Source: Flavobacterium omnivorum
GTDB lineage: Bacteria > Bacteroidota > Bacteroidia > Flavobacteriales > Flavobacteriaceae
NCBI RefSeq assembly: GCF_900099915.1
Contig: NZ_FNDB01000025.1
Location: 1-36,637 of the forward strand
Direction: 5' to 3'
DNA: 36,637 bases
In this document: positions 8,306-16,326 of the stretch, one piece after another
Layout: each line of letters starts with the position of its first letter
Position numbering within the stretch: position 1 is the stretch's first letter
Made by a program: the position numbers and the translations under genes
Notes under the pieces: generated by a model
What the model was told of the DNA's origin: nothing
Database searches by the model: none
Seen by the model: the letters and a program-made list of their open reading frames with translations, nothing else

Positions 8306-9106
8306 TTAATCTTTTATCACAAAACAAACCGGAATTGGTGTCATTTTATGTTGGTTAATGGTGTTTAATCGTTTGTAAATCTCGAAAACAATTTTTTTTC
8401 TTCCTGAAAAGTCATCCTTATTTTTTTTAGCTTCATCCTGCGTCATCGCCCATTCCAGCTCATCATAACTAGCTCCTAATTGATCTTCATCTGTCCTATC
8501 ATCACCAAAAAGGCCATCTGTAGGTGAGGCTTTTAATATAGATGCTGGTATTTTTAAAAAACGGCCTAATAAATAGACTTCGGATTTCATTAAATCGGCA
8601 ATTGGACTCAAATCCACTCCACCATCTCCATATTTTGTATAGAAACCAACTCCAAAATCTTCTACTTTATTACCAGTTCCAGCAACTAATAAGCCATGAA
8701 TTCCAGCAAAGTAATACAAAGTCGTCATTCGTAGTCGTGCGCGAGTATTTGCTAATGCTAAGGATACTTTTGCGTCATTTGAATCGCCAGGAACTGCTGA
8801 TTGGAAGGTGTCAAAAACACGGGTTAAGTCCGCTTCAATACTAGTAACATTTGGGAATCGTTGTTTTAATTGTTCAATATGTTCTCGTCCTCTTGTGACA
8901 TGACTTGGTGCTTGATGTATTGGCATTTCTACGCATAAAACCTGCAATCCTGTTTGAGCGCACAAGGTTGAGGTAACGGCTGAATCTACTCCACCTGATA
9001 TGCCTATAACAAATCCATTTACCTTTGCATTCTCAGCATAACTTTTCAGCCAGTTTACAATTTGGATATTCACTTTTTCAACTTGGATTGTACTTTTTTT
9101 AGTCAT
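8306..9106 (-). CDS. nadE: NH3-dependent NAD(+) synthetase
   Basis: NadE makes NAD from nicotinate adenine dinucleotide (deamido-NAD), ATP and ammonia, the last step of NAD synthesis. The protein has 266 residues and is only the synthetase domain, with no N-terminal glutaminase domain, so it should use ammonia directly. The PP-loop SGGVDSA is at 37-43. Further family segments are GTGNKVEDFGVGFYTKYGDG near 142-161, then DLSPIADLMKSEVY, and SPTDGLFGDDRTDEDQLG. The gene is divergent from gldB with a 100-base gap, and the NarL-type regulator follows it. It is cytoplasmic. Identity is firm. Confidence 0.95.
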   Translation of the reverse strand: MTKKSTIQVEKVNIQIVNWLKSYAENAKVNGFVIGISGGVDSAVTSTLCAQTGLQVLCVEMPIHQAPSHVTRGREHIEQLKQRFPNVTSIEADLTRVFDTFQSAVPGDSNDAKVSLALANTRARLRMTTLYYFAGIHGLLVAGTGNKVEDFGVGFYTKYGDGGVDLSPIADLMKSEVYLLGRFLKIPASILKASPTDGLFGDDRTDEDQLGASYDELEWAMTQDEAKKNKDDFSGRKKIVFEIYKRLNTINQHKMTPIPVCFVIKD

Positions 9107-9135
9107 AATAGTTTACGTTTTAAAAAGCAGGAATG

Positions 9136-9143
9136 TATATTTG
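9136..9143 (+). promoter_or_regulatory. candidate -7 element for gldB-gldC
   Basis: TATATTTG matches the Bacteroidota -7 consensus TAnnTTTG exactly. A weaker -33-like GTTTAC lies about 21 bases upstream. The predicted start near 9150 gives a leader of about 57 bases before the gldB ATG. The match is seen in the sequence; its activity is inferred. Confidence 0.5.
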
Positions 9144-9206
9144 CAAATTAGTTGTCTTGTGCTTTCGTCTCCCAGGATGCTTTGGGAACAAATTTAATTA
9201 ATATAT

Positions 9207-10163
9207 ATGAAAAAATATCTGTTTCTTGTAGTCTTTTGCCTCTTCGTTTTGTCTTGTGATAAGAAAAGTAAAGTTGAAAGTGCCGTAGCAGCCATTCCTA
9301 TGGAAGTAAAGGTAGTACGTTTTGACAAAATATTTTTTGAAACACCACCACAGGATTTAGAAAAAGTAAAAAAAGAATTTCCGTTTTTCTTTCCTTTAGG
9401 AAATGACAATAGTGTTTGGTTAAATAAAATGCAAGACCCTATTTGGAGAGAATTGTATACTGAAGTTCAAAAAAAATATGCTGATTTTGAACCCGTGAAA
9501 GATGAATTAGAAACGCTTTTTAAACAAATTAAATACTACTTTCCACAAACCCAAACGCCCAAAGTAATTACTATAATCTCTGAAATGGATTATAAAAATA
9601 AAGTTATCTATGCGGACAGTCTGGTCATTGTATCCCTTGAATTGTATTTAGGGAAGGATCATAAGTTTTATCAGTTTCCAAATTATTTAAAACAAAATTT
9701 TGAGCAAAGGCAGATTGCACCAGATGTGGTTTCAAGTTTTGCTGGCCGTAAAATTGCGCCAATAATAGATAAAGATTTATTAAGTCAGATGATTTATCAC
9801 GGAAAGCAATTGTATTTAAAAGATTTGCTATTGCCTAATTATTCAGATGCGGAAAAAATGGGATATACTTCTGAACAAATAGTATGGTGTCAGGAAAATG
9901 AAAGTTATATGTGGCGTTATTTTATTGAAAAAGAAATGCTTTATAGTAGTGATCAAAAATTGGTTCCTAGATTTATAAATCCGGCACCATTTTCTAAATT
10001 TTATTTAGAAATTGATAATGATTCACCAGGACAAGTCGGAGCATGGTTAGGTTGGCAAATCGTACGCTCTTATGCAAAAAATAATGAACTGCCTATTGCG
10101 GATTTGTTGAAAACAAATGCGAAAGAAATTTTTATTAAATCAAAATACAAACCCAAGAAATAA
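9207..10163 (+). CDS. gldB: gliding motility lipoprotein GldB
   Basis: The protein has 318 residues. A short lipoprotein signal ends with Cys17 (FVLSC followed by DKKSK). The body matches what I know of GldB: an early VVRFDKIFFETPP segment and a late FYLEIDNDSPGQVGAWLGWQIV segment. GldB is needed for gliding in Flavobacterium johnsoniae and is thought to act at the cell envelope; its biochemical role is not settled. The next gene is gldC, and the two overlap by one base (TAATG). nadE is divergent upstream. The order gldB-gldC supports the call. Confidence 0.92.
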   Translation: MKKYLFLVVFCLFVLSCDKKSKVESAVAAIPMEVKVVRFDKIFFETPPQDLEKVKKEFPFFFPLGNDNSVWLNKMQDPIWRELYTEVQKKYADFEPVKDELETLFKQIKYYFPQTQTPKVITIISEMDYKNKVIYADSLVIVSLELYLGKDHKFYQFPNYLKQNFEQRQIAPDVVSSFAGRKIAPIIDKDLLSQMIYHGKQLYLKDLLLPNYSDAEKMGYTSEQIVWCQENESYMWRYFIEKEMLYSSDQKLVPRFINPAPFSKFYLEIDNDSPGQVGAWLGWQIVRSYAKNNELPIADLLKTNAKEIFIKSKYKPKK

Positions 10164-10501
10164 TGTCAAATAAAAATACATCAGAAATTAAGTTTCTAGT
10201 CGAATTAGACGAAAACCGTGTTCCAGAAAAACTAATGTGGTCTGCAAAAGATGGAGGAGTCGAGTTAGAGGAGGCAAAAGCAATTATGTTGTCCGTTTGG
10301 GATAGCAAAGCAAAAGAAAGTATGCGGATTGATTTATGGACGAAAGATATGCCAGTCGATGAAATGAAAATTTTCTTTCACCAGACTTTAGTAGCGATGT
10401 CTGAAACATTTAAACGGGCCACAGATGATGAAAAGATGGCAGATACAATGAAAGATTTCTGTGATTATTTTGCTGAGAAATTGGACTTAAAAAAGCAGTA
10501 A
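10163..10501 (+). CDS. gldC: gliding motility protein GldC
   Basis: The protein has 112 residues, is soluble and acidic, and has no signal peptide. It carries the GldC-type pattern FLVELDENRVPEKLMWSA near the start and DYFAEKLDLKK at the end. The start codon overlaps the gldB stop by one base, so translation is likely coupled. In F. johnsoniae GldC helps gliding together with GldB; its exact role is unknown. The gene converges on engB and ends before a strong terminator. Confidence 0.92.
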   Translation: MSNKNTSEIKFLVELDENRVPEKLMWSAKDGGVELEEAKAIMLSVWDSKAKESMRIDLWTKDMPVDEMKIFFHQTLVAMSETFKRATDDEKMADTMKDFCDYFAEKLDLKKQ

Positions 10502-10665
10502 GGTAGTACGCTTCGGTGATATTATTTAGAAGGTAAATTCGATCTGGGTTAGGAATTAGTTGATTTTATGTGCCTTTAAATTTTCACTACGGTCAAAAAA
10601 TAGTCCGGAAAGATGTCAAAATACGGAGTCGAATTTTAGTAATGGAGTTGAAGTTCTACTAAAGC

Positions 10666-10703
10666 AAAATCCCAAAACTAAATTAAGTTTTGGGATTTTT
10701 TTT
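10666..10703. terminator. bidirectional terminator between gldC and engB
   Basis: AAAATCCCAAAACT at 10666-10679 pairs perfectly with 10686-10699, with a 6-base loop, and a T run extends to 10703. The A-rich left side would serve the minus-strand engB message. The rest of the gap (10502-10665) shows no gene. Confidence 0.9.
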
Positions 10704-10726
10704 ATGATATGAAAACTAGCGTGTTT

Positions 10727-11347
10727 TTAAAACTGAGCATTGTTTTTGAATACTTCTTGATTTACTTCGTCTATATAACTCAATAATGCTTCCTTGCCAG
10801 TAGATTCTGTAGCTGAGGTTACAAAATAATGTGGCATTTCGGCCCAGTTGTTAGCAAACATTTTCTTTTTGTAAGCCGCAACATGAGAATCAATTTTTAC
10901 TTTACTGATTTTATCTGCTTTGGTAAAAACAATACAAAAAGGAATTTCGCTTTCCCCCATGTACGACATAAATTCGATGTCTATCGTTTGTGCTTCATGA
11001 CGGATGTCTATTAACACAAAAGCACAAACTAATTGCTCTCTCGTTTCAAAATAATCCGTGATAAATTCTTGAAAAATGGATTTCGTTTTTTTAGAAACTT
11101 TAGCATAACCATAACCTGGTAAATCCACTAGAAACCAATTGTTATTAATCAAAAAATGATTAATCAATTGAGTTTTTCCCGGTCTTCCAGAAGTTTTTGC
11201 TAATTTTTTCTGATTTGTTATCATGTTGATCAAAGAAGATTTTCCAACATTTGATCGGCCTATAAAAGCATATTCCGGCAAAAAGTCTTTTGGACACTTG
11301 CTTACATCGGAGTTGCTGATAACAAATTCGGCGGTATTAATTTTCAT
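10727..11347 (-). CDS. engB: ribosome biogenesis GTPase EngB (YsxC/YihA family)
   Basis: The protein has 206 residues, a single small GTPase domain. The GTPase motifs are in order: P-loop GRSNVGKSS at 30-38, a TSGRPGKTQ switch I segment, DLPGYGYA (G3), FTKADK (G4) and a final TSA (G5). EngB-type proteins bind GTP and take part in large ribosomal subunit assembly and are often essential. It lies 31 bases after the alpha/beta hydrolase gene on the same strand and should share its message. The name EngB is historical; the family is also called YsxC. Confidence 0.95.
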   Translation of the reverse strand: MKINTAEFVISNSDVSKCPKDFLPEYAFIGRSNVGKSSLINMITNQKKLAKTSGRPGKTQLINHFLINNNWFLVDLPGYGYAKVSKKTKSIFQEFITDYFETREQLVCAFVLIDIRHEAQTIDIEFMSYMGESEIPFCIVFTKADKISKVKIDSHVAAYKKKMFANNWAEMPHYFVTSATESTGKEALLSYIDEVNQEVFKNNAQF

Positions 11348-11378
11348 TTTTTCAGGGTATAAAATTCTCCTTCTATGT

Positions 11379-12152
11379 TTAGTGTACGGCTAAATGAGTA
11401 TGGGTTAACCAATCTTCTAACAAGCGATTAAATTCGTCGGGATGCTCCATCATGGCGGCATGACCGCATTTGTCAATCCAATACAAAGCCGAATTAGGTA
11501 ATAATTTATGAAATTCTTCTGCAACATCTGGCGGGGTAACTTTGTCGTTTTTCCCCCAGATAATGCAAGTTTGAACATGCATTTTTGGTAAATCTTTAGC
11601 CATATTATGACGAATAGCGCTTTTGGCAATCGTCAATGTTTTTATCAGTTTTATACGATCATTTACAGATTCATATACTTCATCAATAAGCTCTTTAGTA
11701 GCTACTTTGGGGTCGTAAAATACATCCTCAGCTTTTTTCTTAATGTACTCGTAGTCTCCTCTTTTAGGATAACTGTCTCCCATAGCGCTTTCGTAAAGTC
11801 CAGAACTACCGGTTATTACAAGTCCGGCTACTTTTTCAGGATACATTTTAGTGTGGTATAATGCAATGTGGCCACCCAAGGAGTTTCCTAAAAGGATTAC
11901 GCGCTCTAAACCTTTGAACGTGATGAAATCCTTGACGTATTTTGCAAAACTTTTTACATTTGTTTTCAAAATATTTTGCGTGTATATGGGTAAATCTGGA
12001 ATGATTATTTTGTATCCTCTTGCGGAAAAGTAATTAGCCACAGCGTCAAAATTACTGAGTCCGCCCATAAGTCCATGCAAGATCACAATTGGAGTTCCTT
12101 CGCCAGCTTCATAATAGCTGTATCTACCTTCTTTTTTATAGTGTTTTTCCAT
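11379..12152 (-). CDS. alpha/beta-fold hydrolase
   Basis: The protein has 257 residues with no signal peptide. The oxyanion segment is LHGLMGG. The nucleophile elbow is GNSLGG with Ser91, and the acid is probably D203 in WGKNDKV. The histidine is H231 in CGHAAMMEHP. These are the triad and order of the esterase/lyase-type alpha/beta hydrolases. The substrate cannot be told. It is the first gene of a two-gene operon with engB, and is divergent from mraZ. The C-terminus ends in a His-containing tail (THTHLAVH). Confidence 0.88.
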   Translation of the reverse strand: MEKHYKKEGRYSYYEAGEGTPIVILHGLMGGLSNFDAVANYFSARGYKIIIPDLPIYTQNILKTNVKSFAKYVKDFITFKGLERVILLGNSLGGHIALYHTKMYPEKVAGLVITGSSGLYESAMGDSYPKRGDYEYIKKKAEDVFYDPKVATKELIDEVYESVNDRIKLIKTLTIAKSAIRHNMAKDLPKMHVQTCIIWGKNDKVTPPDVAEEFHKLLPNSALYWIDKCGHAAMMEHPDEFNRLLEDWLTHTHLAVH

Positions 12153-12181
12153 TTTTTGTGAAACCGGATTTTCAATTTTGA

Positions 12182-12189
12182 CAAATATA
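12182..12189 (-). promoter_or_regulatory. candidate -7 element for the hydrolase-engB operon
   Basis: CAAATATA on the plus strand reads TATATTTG on the minus strand, a full match to TAnnTTTG, 30 bases before the hydrolase ATG. No TTG lies at the usual distance upstream, so the -33 half is weak or absent. Confidence 0.45.
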
Positions 12190-12442
12190 GGATTTAATAA
12201 ATAAAAATGAATTTTTACAACAATTTTTAATTGTAAAATTATCGAGATGGCTCTACTAATTTATACTTTTTTTTCAATTTTCAGTCTTTATTTTACTCTT
12301 TTTAAGTGGCCCTGATAGTATTTAAAAACGATAATTCTTTGTGTTTTTAAGGTCTATTTTTTATAACATTATGTTTCTTACAAATACGACAAAGGAAGGC
12401 TAATCTTTTGACAGTCCATAAATTAAGGTTTTTTGTCCTAAA

Positions 12443-12488
12443 GTGGTTAAACTTATTAACAAAGTGGTATATAGTGGTAAATAGTGGT
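12443..12488 (+). promoter_or_regulatory. probable MraZ operator: direct GTGGT repeats with 10-base period
   Basis: GTGGT stands at 12443, 12464, 12474 and 12484. The last three are spaced exactly 10 bases apart and share AGTGGTA followed by an AT spacer; the first is 21 bases (about two turns) upstream. MraZ proteins are known to bind short direct repeats of a TGGG-like or AAAGTG-like core at about 10-base spacing just before mraZ. The repeats end 11 bases before the -7 box, so they cover the -33 region. Autoregulation of the dcw cluster is the inference. Confidence 0.75.
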
Positions 12489-12499
12489 AATATTTTTTA

Positions 12500-12507
12500 T
12501 ATTTTTG
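12500..12507 (+). promoter_or_regulatory. candidate -7 element of the dcw cluster promoter
   Basis: TATTTTTG matches TAnnTTTG. The -33 position at the normal distance is occupied by the GTGGT repeats and has no clean TTG. A start near 12513 leaves a leader of about 20 bases to the mraZ TTG codon. Confidence 0.55.
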
Positions 12508-12532
12508 CTCTATATCATTTAATACTTTTTTC

Positions 12533-13006
12533 TTGGATACAATTGTCGGAACATATGAATGTAAAGTCGATGCTAAAGGAAGGCTGCTCATGCCAGCGCC
12601 CTTAAAAAAGCAGTTGGCTACTTCACTTCAAAACGGATTCGTTTTGAAGCGTTCTGTTTTTCAGCCTTGTTTAGAGTTGTATCCTATGAAAGAATGGGAT
12701 TTAATGATGCAAAAAATCAACAAACTCAATCGATTTGTAAAGAAAAATAATGACTTTATTCGCAGGTTTACCGCTGGTGTCAAAGTAGTTGAGATTGATG
12801 CTTTAGGGCGATTGTTGGTTCCTAAAGATTTGGTGGCTTACTCCGGTATTACTAAAGAGGTAGTTTTTTCCTCTGCTGTAAATATTGTAGAAATTTGGGA
12901 TAAAGACTTGTATGAAAAATCAATAAGCGGCGAAGATGTAGATTTTGCGGATTTAGCCGAAGATGTAATGGGAAATATAAATGACGACGACAATGGAATA
13001 TCATAA
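12533..13006 (+). CDS. mraZ: transcriptional regulator MraZ
   Basis: The protein has 157 residues with two AbrB-like (MraZ) half domains, each with the DxxxR signature: DAKGRLLMP near 14-22 and DALGRLLVP near 86-94. MraZ forms rings and binds repeat operators before its own gene, controlling the dcw operon. The start is TTG at 12533: the conserved N-terminus (TIVGTYECK) begins there, and the first in-frame ATG is inside the first DxxxR motif. It is the first gene of the cluster and overlaps rsmH by 26 bases. The GTGGT repeats upstream fit as its own operator. Confidence 0.95.
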   Translation: MDTIVGTYECKVDAKGRLLMPAPLKKQLATSLQNGFVLKRSVFQPCLELYPMKEWDLMMQKINKLNRFVKKNNDFIRRFTAGVKVVEIDALGRLLVPKDLVAYSGITKEVVFSSAVNIVEIWDKDLYEKSISGEDVDFADLAEDVMGNINDDDNGIS

Positions 13007-13889
13007 TCCGGTTTTGCTTCAAGCATCAGTAGATGGCTTAAATATCAAGCCTGACGGCATTTATGTTGATGTGACTTTTGGTGGGGGTGGACATTCAAAA
13101 GAGATTTTGAAAAGACTCGGTCCAGATGGAAAATTATTTGCTTTTGATCAGGATGAAGATGCTTTAGCCAATGCTCTCGCTGATGAAAGATTTACGTTGA
13201 TCAATGAAAATTTTAGATTTATAAAACGCTTTTTACGTTTTTATGGAGTAAAGAGTGTGGATGGAATTTTGGCAGATTTAGGGGTTTCTTCCCATCAATT
13301 TGATGTTGCAGAACGGGGTTTTTCTACTCGCTTTGATGCCGATCTAGACATGCGGATGAGTCAGAAAAATGATTTGAATGCGTATAGAGTGGTCAATGAA
13401 TATGATGAGGCTAATTTAAAAAGAGTATTCTTGGATTATGGTGAATTGAAAAACGCACCCGTTTTGGCCAGAACAATTATAGAGGCTAGAGAACAAGATC
13501 CAATCAAGACAACAGATGCATTGAAGGAGGTTTTAGCACGTTTTTTACCAGAGAGAGTCAGAAATAAAATATTAGCTCAGATATATCAGGCTATTCGAAT
13601 AGAAGTAAATCAGGAGATGGATGTTTTGAAAGAGTTTTTAGAACAATCACTCGAAATATTAAATTCAAATGGAAGATTAAGTGTGATCTCCTATCATTCG
13701 TTAGAAGACAGATTGGTGAAGCGATTTATGAAAAACGGGATGTTTGAAGGAGAACCAGAGCGCGACTTTTTTGGTAATTTTTCGGTTCCGTTCAAAACAG
13801 TGGGAAAATTAATCGTTCCAGATAACGCCGAGATCAAAGAAAATAATAGAGCGAGAAGTGCAAAATTACGAATAGCTGAAAAGAGGTAA
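12981..13889 (+). CDS. rsmH: 16S rRNA m4C1402 methyltransferase RsmH
   Basis: The protein has 302 residues. It methylates N4 of C1402 in 16S rRNA with S-adenosylmethionine. The SAM motif is YVDVTFGGGGHS near 24-35; other family segments are ADLGVSSHQFD, RGFSTRFDADLDMRM and VISYHSLEDRLVK. It starts inside the end of mraZ (overlap 26 bases); a second possible start is the ATG at 12993, just before EYHNPVLL, which would shorten the protein by four residues. The place after mraZ is the standard dcw order. It was formerly called mraW. Confidence 0.96.
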   Translation: MTTTMEYHNPVLLQASVDGLNIKPDGIYVDVTFGGGGHSKEILKRLGPDGKLFAFDQDEDALANALADERFTLINENFRFIKRFLRFYGVKSVDGILADLGVSSHQFDVAERGFSTRFDADLDMRMSQKNDLNAYRVVNEYDEANLKRVFLDYGELKNAPVLARTIIEAREQDPIKTTDALKEVLARFLPERVRNKILAQIYQAIRIEVNQEMDVLKEFLEQSLEILNSNGRLSVISYHSLEDRLVKRFMKNGMFEGEPERDFFGNFSVPFKTVGKLIVPDNAEIKENNRARSAKLRIAEKR

Positions 13890-13949
13890 TTCTAAGCTTC
13901 CGAGGTGGAAAGTAAGATATAAACAATAAAATAACCCAATTGCAGATCT

Positions 13950-13977
13950 TCTCTCCTTTAGAGAGAGGTTGGGGATG
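13950..13977. repeat. possible small dispersed palindromic element between rsmH and ftsL
   Basis: TCTCTC at 13950-13955 pairs with GAGAGA at 13961-13966, and GGTTGGGGATG follows. This form (a CTC-rich/GAG-rich hairpin followed by GGTTGGGG) resembles short intergenic palindromes that recur in many Bacteroidota genomes. The 95-base gap here is the longest before mraY in an otherwise tight operon. Copy number cannot be judged from one copy. Confidence 0.35.
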
Positions 13978-13984
13978 ATAAAAA

Positions 13985-14332
13985 ATGAAAAACGGAGTAT
14001 ACAGTTTACTAAAAGCAAGGTTCCTTGTCAATGAGGATGCAGTTAAAAACTGGCGTTTTATCGTTTTTATAATTCTGTTGGCTATTTTAATGATAGCAAA
14101 CACCCAACGATTTGAACAAAAAGTATTTAAGATCGCAGAATTGACAAATAAAGCCAAAGAGTTGCGCTCAGAATTTGTCGATAGACGCTCAGAATTAATG
14201 AAATTAAAAATGGAATCGACTGTTTCAGAGAAAATGATAGAAAAAGAAATTTTTCCATCAACAGTTCCTCCAGTAAAAATAAAAGTTAAAGCAGAAAAAG
14301 CGAAAGGGTTTTTAGAAAAATTATGGCAGTAG
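13985..14332 (+). CDS. ftsL: FtsL-like division protein
   Basis: The protein has 115 residues: a short cytoplasmic N-terminus, one membrane helix at about 35-52 (FIVFIILLAILMIA), then a periplasmic coiled-coil-like region (FKIAELTNKAKELRSEFVDRR and on). Sequence similarity to enterobacterial FtsL is low, so the call rests on topology, size and the place between rsmH and the division transpeptidase gene. FtsL proteins link FtsQ and the FtsW-FtsI synthase. The 3' end overlaps the next gene by 10 bases. Confidence 0.85.
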   Translation: MKNGVYSLLKARFLVNEDAVKNWRFIVFIILLAILMIANTQRFEQKVFKIAELTNKAKELRSEFVDRRSELMKLKMESTVSEKMIEKEIFPSTVPPVKIKVKAEKAKGFLEKLWQ

Positions 14333-16326
14333 AAGATAAACACATATCGTACAGAATTTATCTGGTAGCTTTTGGCATTTTTGTCATGGCTATTGCTATT
14401 GCTGTGAAATTAACAAATATTCAGTGGGTCGAAGGAGATTATTACAGAAAGTTAGCCAAGGAACGAACGGTTAGAAACTTTGTGATTCCAGCTAATAAAG
14501 GAAATATTTATTCTGCTGACGGAAGTCTATTGGCCACATCAATTCCTAATTATGAAATACGTTTTGATGCTGTTACTCCCAAAGCGGAATCATTTGAAAA
14601 AAATGTTAAATCACTGTCGGATTCGTTAGCGACAGTATTAGGCAAATCGTCTAGTTTTTTTGAAAATGAACTCCGGAAAGCAAGAGCTAATAAAAATAGG
14701 TATTACTTACTTGCTCGTAATTTAAGTTATACCCAATATTTTAAAATAAAGGGTTTCCCATTGTTTAATTTGGGCGCCTATAAAGGAGGAATTATAATTA
14801 AACAAGAAACAGTACGAGAGCATCCCATAGGAAAAATTGCTGAGCGCACCGTAGGGTATGAGCGAACTTCTAATGGGGAGTCATATGATGGAAAAGGAAT
14901 TGAGTGGGCATTTAGAAAATATTTGAATGGTAAAGACGGTAAGATTTTAAAACAAAAAATCGCAAAAGGACAGTGGAAACCCATTCGGGATATTAATGAA
15001 GTCGATCCTCAAGATGGGTATGATGTCATATCCACAATTGATGTTTATGTCCAGGATATAGCGCATCACGCATTGTTAAAACAGTTGGAATTATATCAGG
15101 CGGATCATGGTTGTGTGGTGGTTATGGAAACAAAAACGGGTCATGTAAAAGCAATTTCAAATCTGGGAAGAGCTAATGATGGAACTTATTATGAGACCAC
15201 AAATTATGCAGTAGCCGAATCGCACGAGCCTGGTTCTACCTATAAATTAGCTGATTTAATGGCGCTTTTTGAAGATAAAAAAGCGGATACCAGTACAGTT
15301 TATGATAGTAAAGGCGGAGTTGTCGTTTATTCAGGAAAAAAAGTACGGGACTCTCATGAAGGTGGTTATGGAAAAATTTCATTAGGAAGAGGTTTTGAAC
15401 TTTCGTCAAATACTGTTTTGGTTCAGGCGGTTTATAATGCGTACAAAGATGATCCTTCAAAATTCGTTAATCATCTTAATAATTTCGGATTGAACAAACC
15501 ATTGGGACTTTCTATCAAAGGAGAAGGAAGACCTTATATTCCGCAGCCAGGTGATAAACATTGGTCTAATATATCCCTTCCATGGATGGCTTTTGGATAT
15601 GGTGTTTCTATCACTCCAATGCAAACATTGGCTTTTTATAATGCAGTTGCCAATGATGGTGAAATGGTAAAACCTCAGTTTGTTTCGGAAATTAAAGAAT
15701 GGAACAGAACCATCAAAAAATATGAAAAAGAAGTTTTGAATCCAAGAATTTGTTCACCACAAACTATTGCAAAGCTAAAAGCAGTTTTAGCAAATGTTGT
15801 AAAGAAAGGAACTGCTTCGAAATTATATTCTAAGGATTTTTCGATGGCAGGGAAAACAGGAACAGCGGCGGTGAATTACGGAAAGGCTGGTGGAGTTGGA
15901 AAATATTATGCCTCTTCTTTTGTGGGGTATTTTCCTGCTGATGAACCTAAATATTCGTGTATAGTTGTCGTGCATAAACCAAGTACAGCACTCAATAATT
16001 ACTACGGTGCGGATGTAGCAGGTCCAGTTTTTAAAAGAATTGCACAAAAGATTTTTACCGATGCGCCATCAACAAATGAGATTAAAAACTTGGACAGGAA
16101 AATTCCAAAACAAGAAAATAATTACGAGGCTTATTACACTAAATATCAAAAGAAGCAACAAATAATTCCAAATTTAAAGGGAATGTCAGGAATGGATGCA
16201 GTCGCTTTATTAGGAAATTTGGGTATGAAAGTGAAGGTTATAGGAGTTGGTAAAGTTAAAAAACAATCGCTCGAAGCGGGACAGAATTTAGTAAAAAACA
16301 CAACGATATTATTGGAATTATCATGA
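14323..16326 (+). CDS. ftsI: division-specific penicillin-binding protein (PBP2/FtsI) with PASTA domain
   Basis: This is the septal peptidoglycan transpeptidase, a partner of FtsW. The protein has 667 residues. A membrane anchor lies at about 11-30, a pedestal/dimer domain at about 45-210, and the transpeptidase domain after 240. The catalytic motifs are SxxK at S305 (GSTYK), SxN at 361-363 (SSN) and KTG at 511-513 (AGKTGTA). A single PASTA domain closes the protein (about 612-667, IIPNLKGMSGMDAVALLG). The start overlaps ftsL by 10 bases, and the stop overlaps murE by 4 bases (ATGA). Confidence 0.95.
   Translation: MAVEDKHISYRIYLVAFGIFVMAIAIAVKLTNIQWVEGDYYRKLAKERTVRNFVIPANKGNIYSADGSLLATSIPNYEIRFDAVTPKAESFEKNVKSLSDSLATVLGKSSSFFENELRKARANKNRYYLLARNLSYTQYFKIKGFPLFNLGAYKGGIIIKQETVREHPIGKIAERTVGYERTSNGESYDGKGIEWAFRKYLNGKDGKILKQKIAKGQWKPIRDINEVDPQDGYDVISTIDVYVQDIAHHALLKQLELYQADHGCVVVMETKTGHVKAISNLGRANDGTYYETTNYAVAESHEPGSTYKLADLMALFEDKKADTSTVYDSKGGVVVYSGKKVRDSHEGGYGKISLGRGFELSSNTVLVQAVYNAYKDDPSKFVNHLNNFGLNKPLGLSIKGEGRPYIPQPGDKHWSNISLPWMAFGYGVSITPMQTLAFYNAVANDGEMVKPQFVSEIKEWNRTIKKYEKEVLNPRICSPQTIAKLKAVLANVVKKGTASKLYSKDFSMAGKTGTAAVNYGKAGGVGKYYASSFVGYFPADEPKYSCIVVVHKPSTALNNYYGADVAGPVFKRIAQKIFTDAPSTNEIKNLDRKIPKQENNYEAYYTKYQKKQQIIPNLKGMSGMDAVALLGNLGMKVKVIGVGKVKKQSLEAGQNLVKNTTILLELS

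Larger units (their letters stand above)
12153..12532. other. divergent control region between the hydrolase and mraZ genes
   Basis: This 380-base region is very AT-rich. It holds the minus-strand -7 box near 12182, the GTGGT repeats at 12443-12488 and the plus-strand -7 box at 12500. No gene is evident between them. Confidence 0.6.

Noticed and set aside
10502..10665. A small RNA or gene after gldC
   Set aside because: No conserved fold or open frame with coding character; only the terminator at the end of the gap is clear.
12408..12605. A 65-codon plus-strand frame before and into mraZ
   Set aside because: It overlaps the promoter, the GTGGT repeats and mraZ in another frame, and has no coding character.
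13834..14343. A 169-codon open frame on the minus strand over rsmH end and ftsL
   Set aside because: It is antisense to ftsL, has an unlikely composition, and includes the translated hairpin (HPQPLSKGE), a usual by-product of such repeats.
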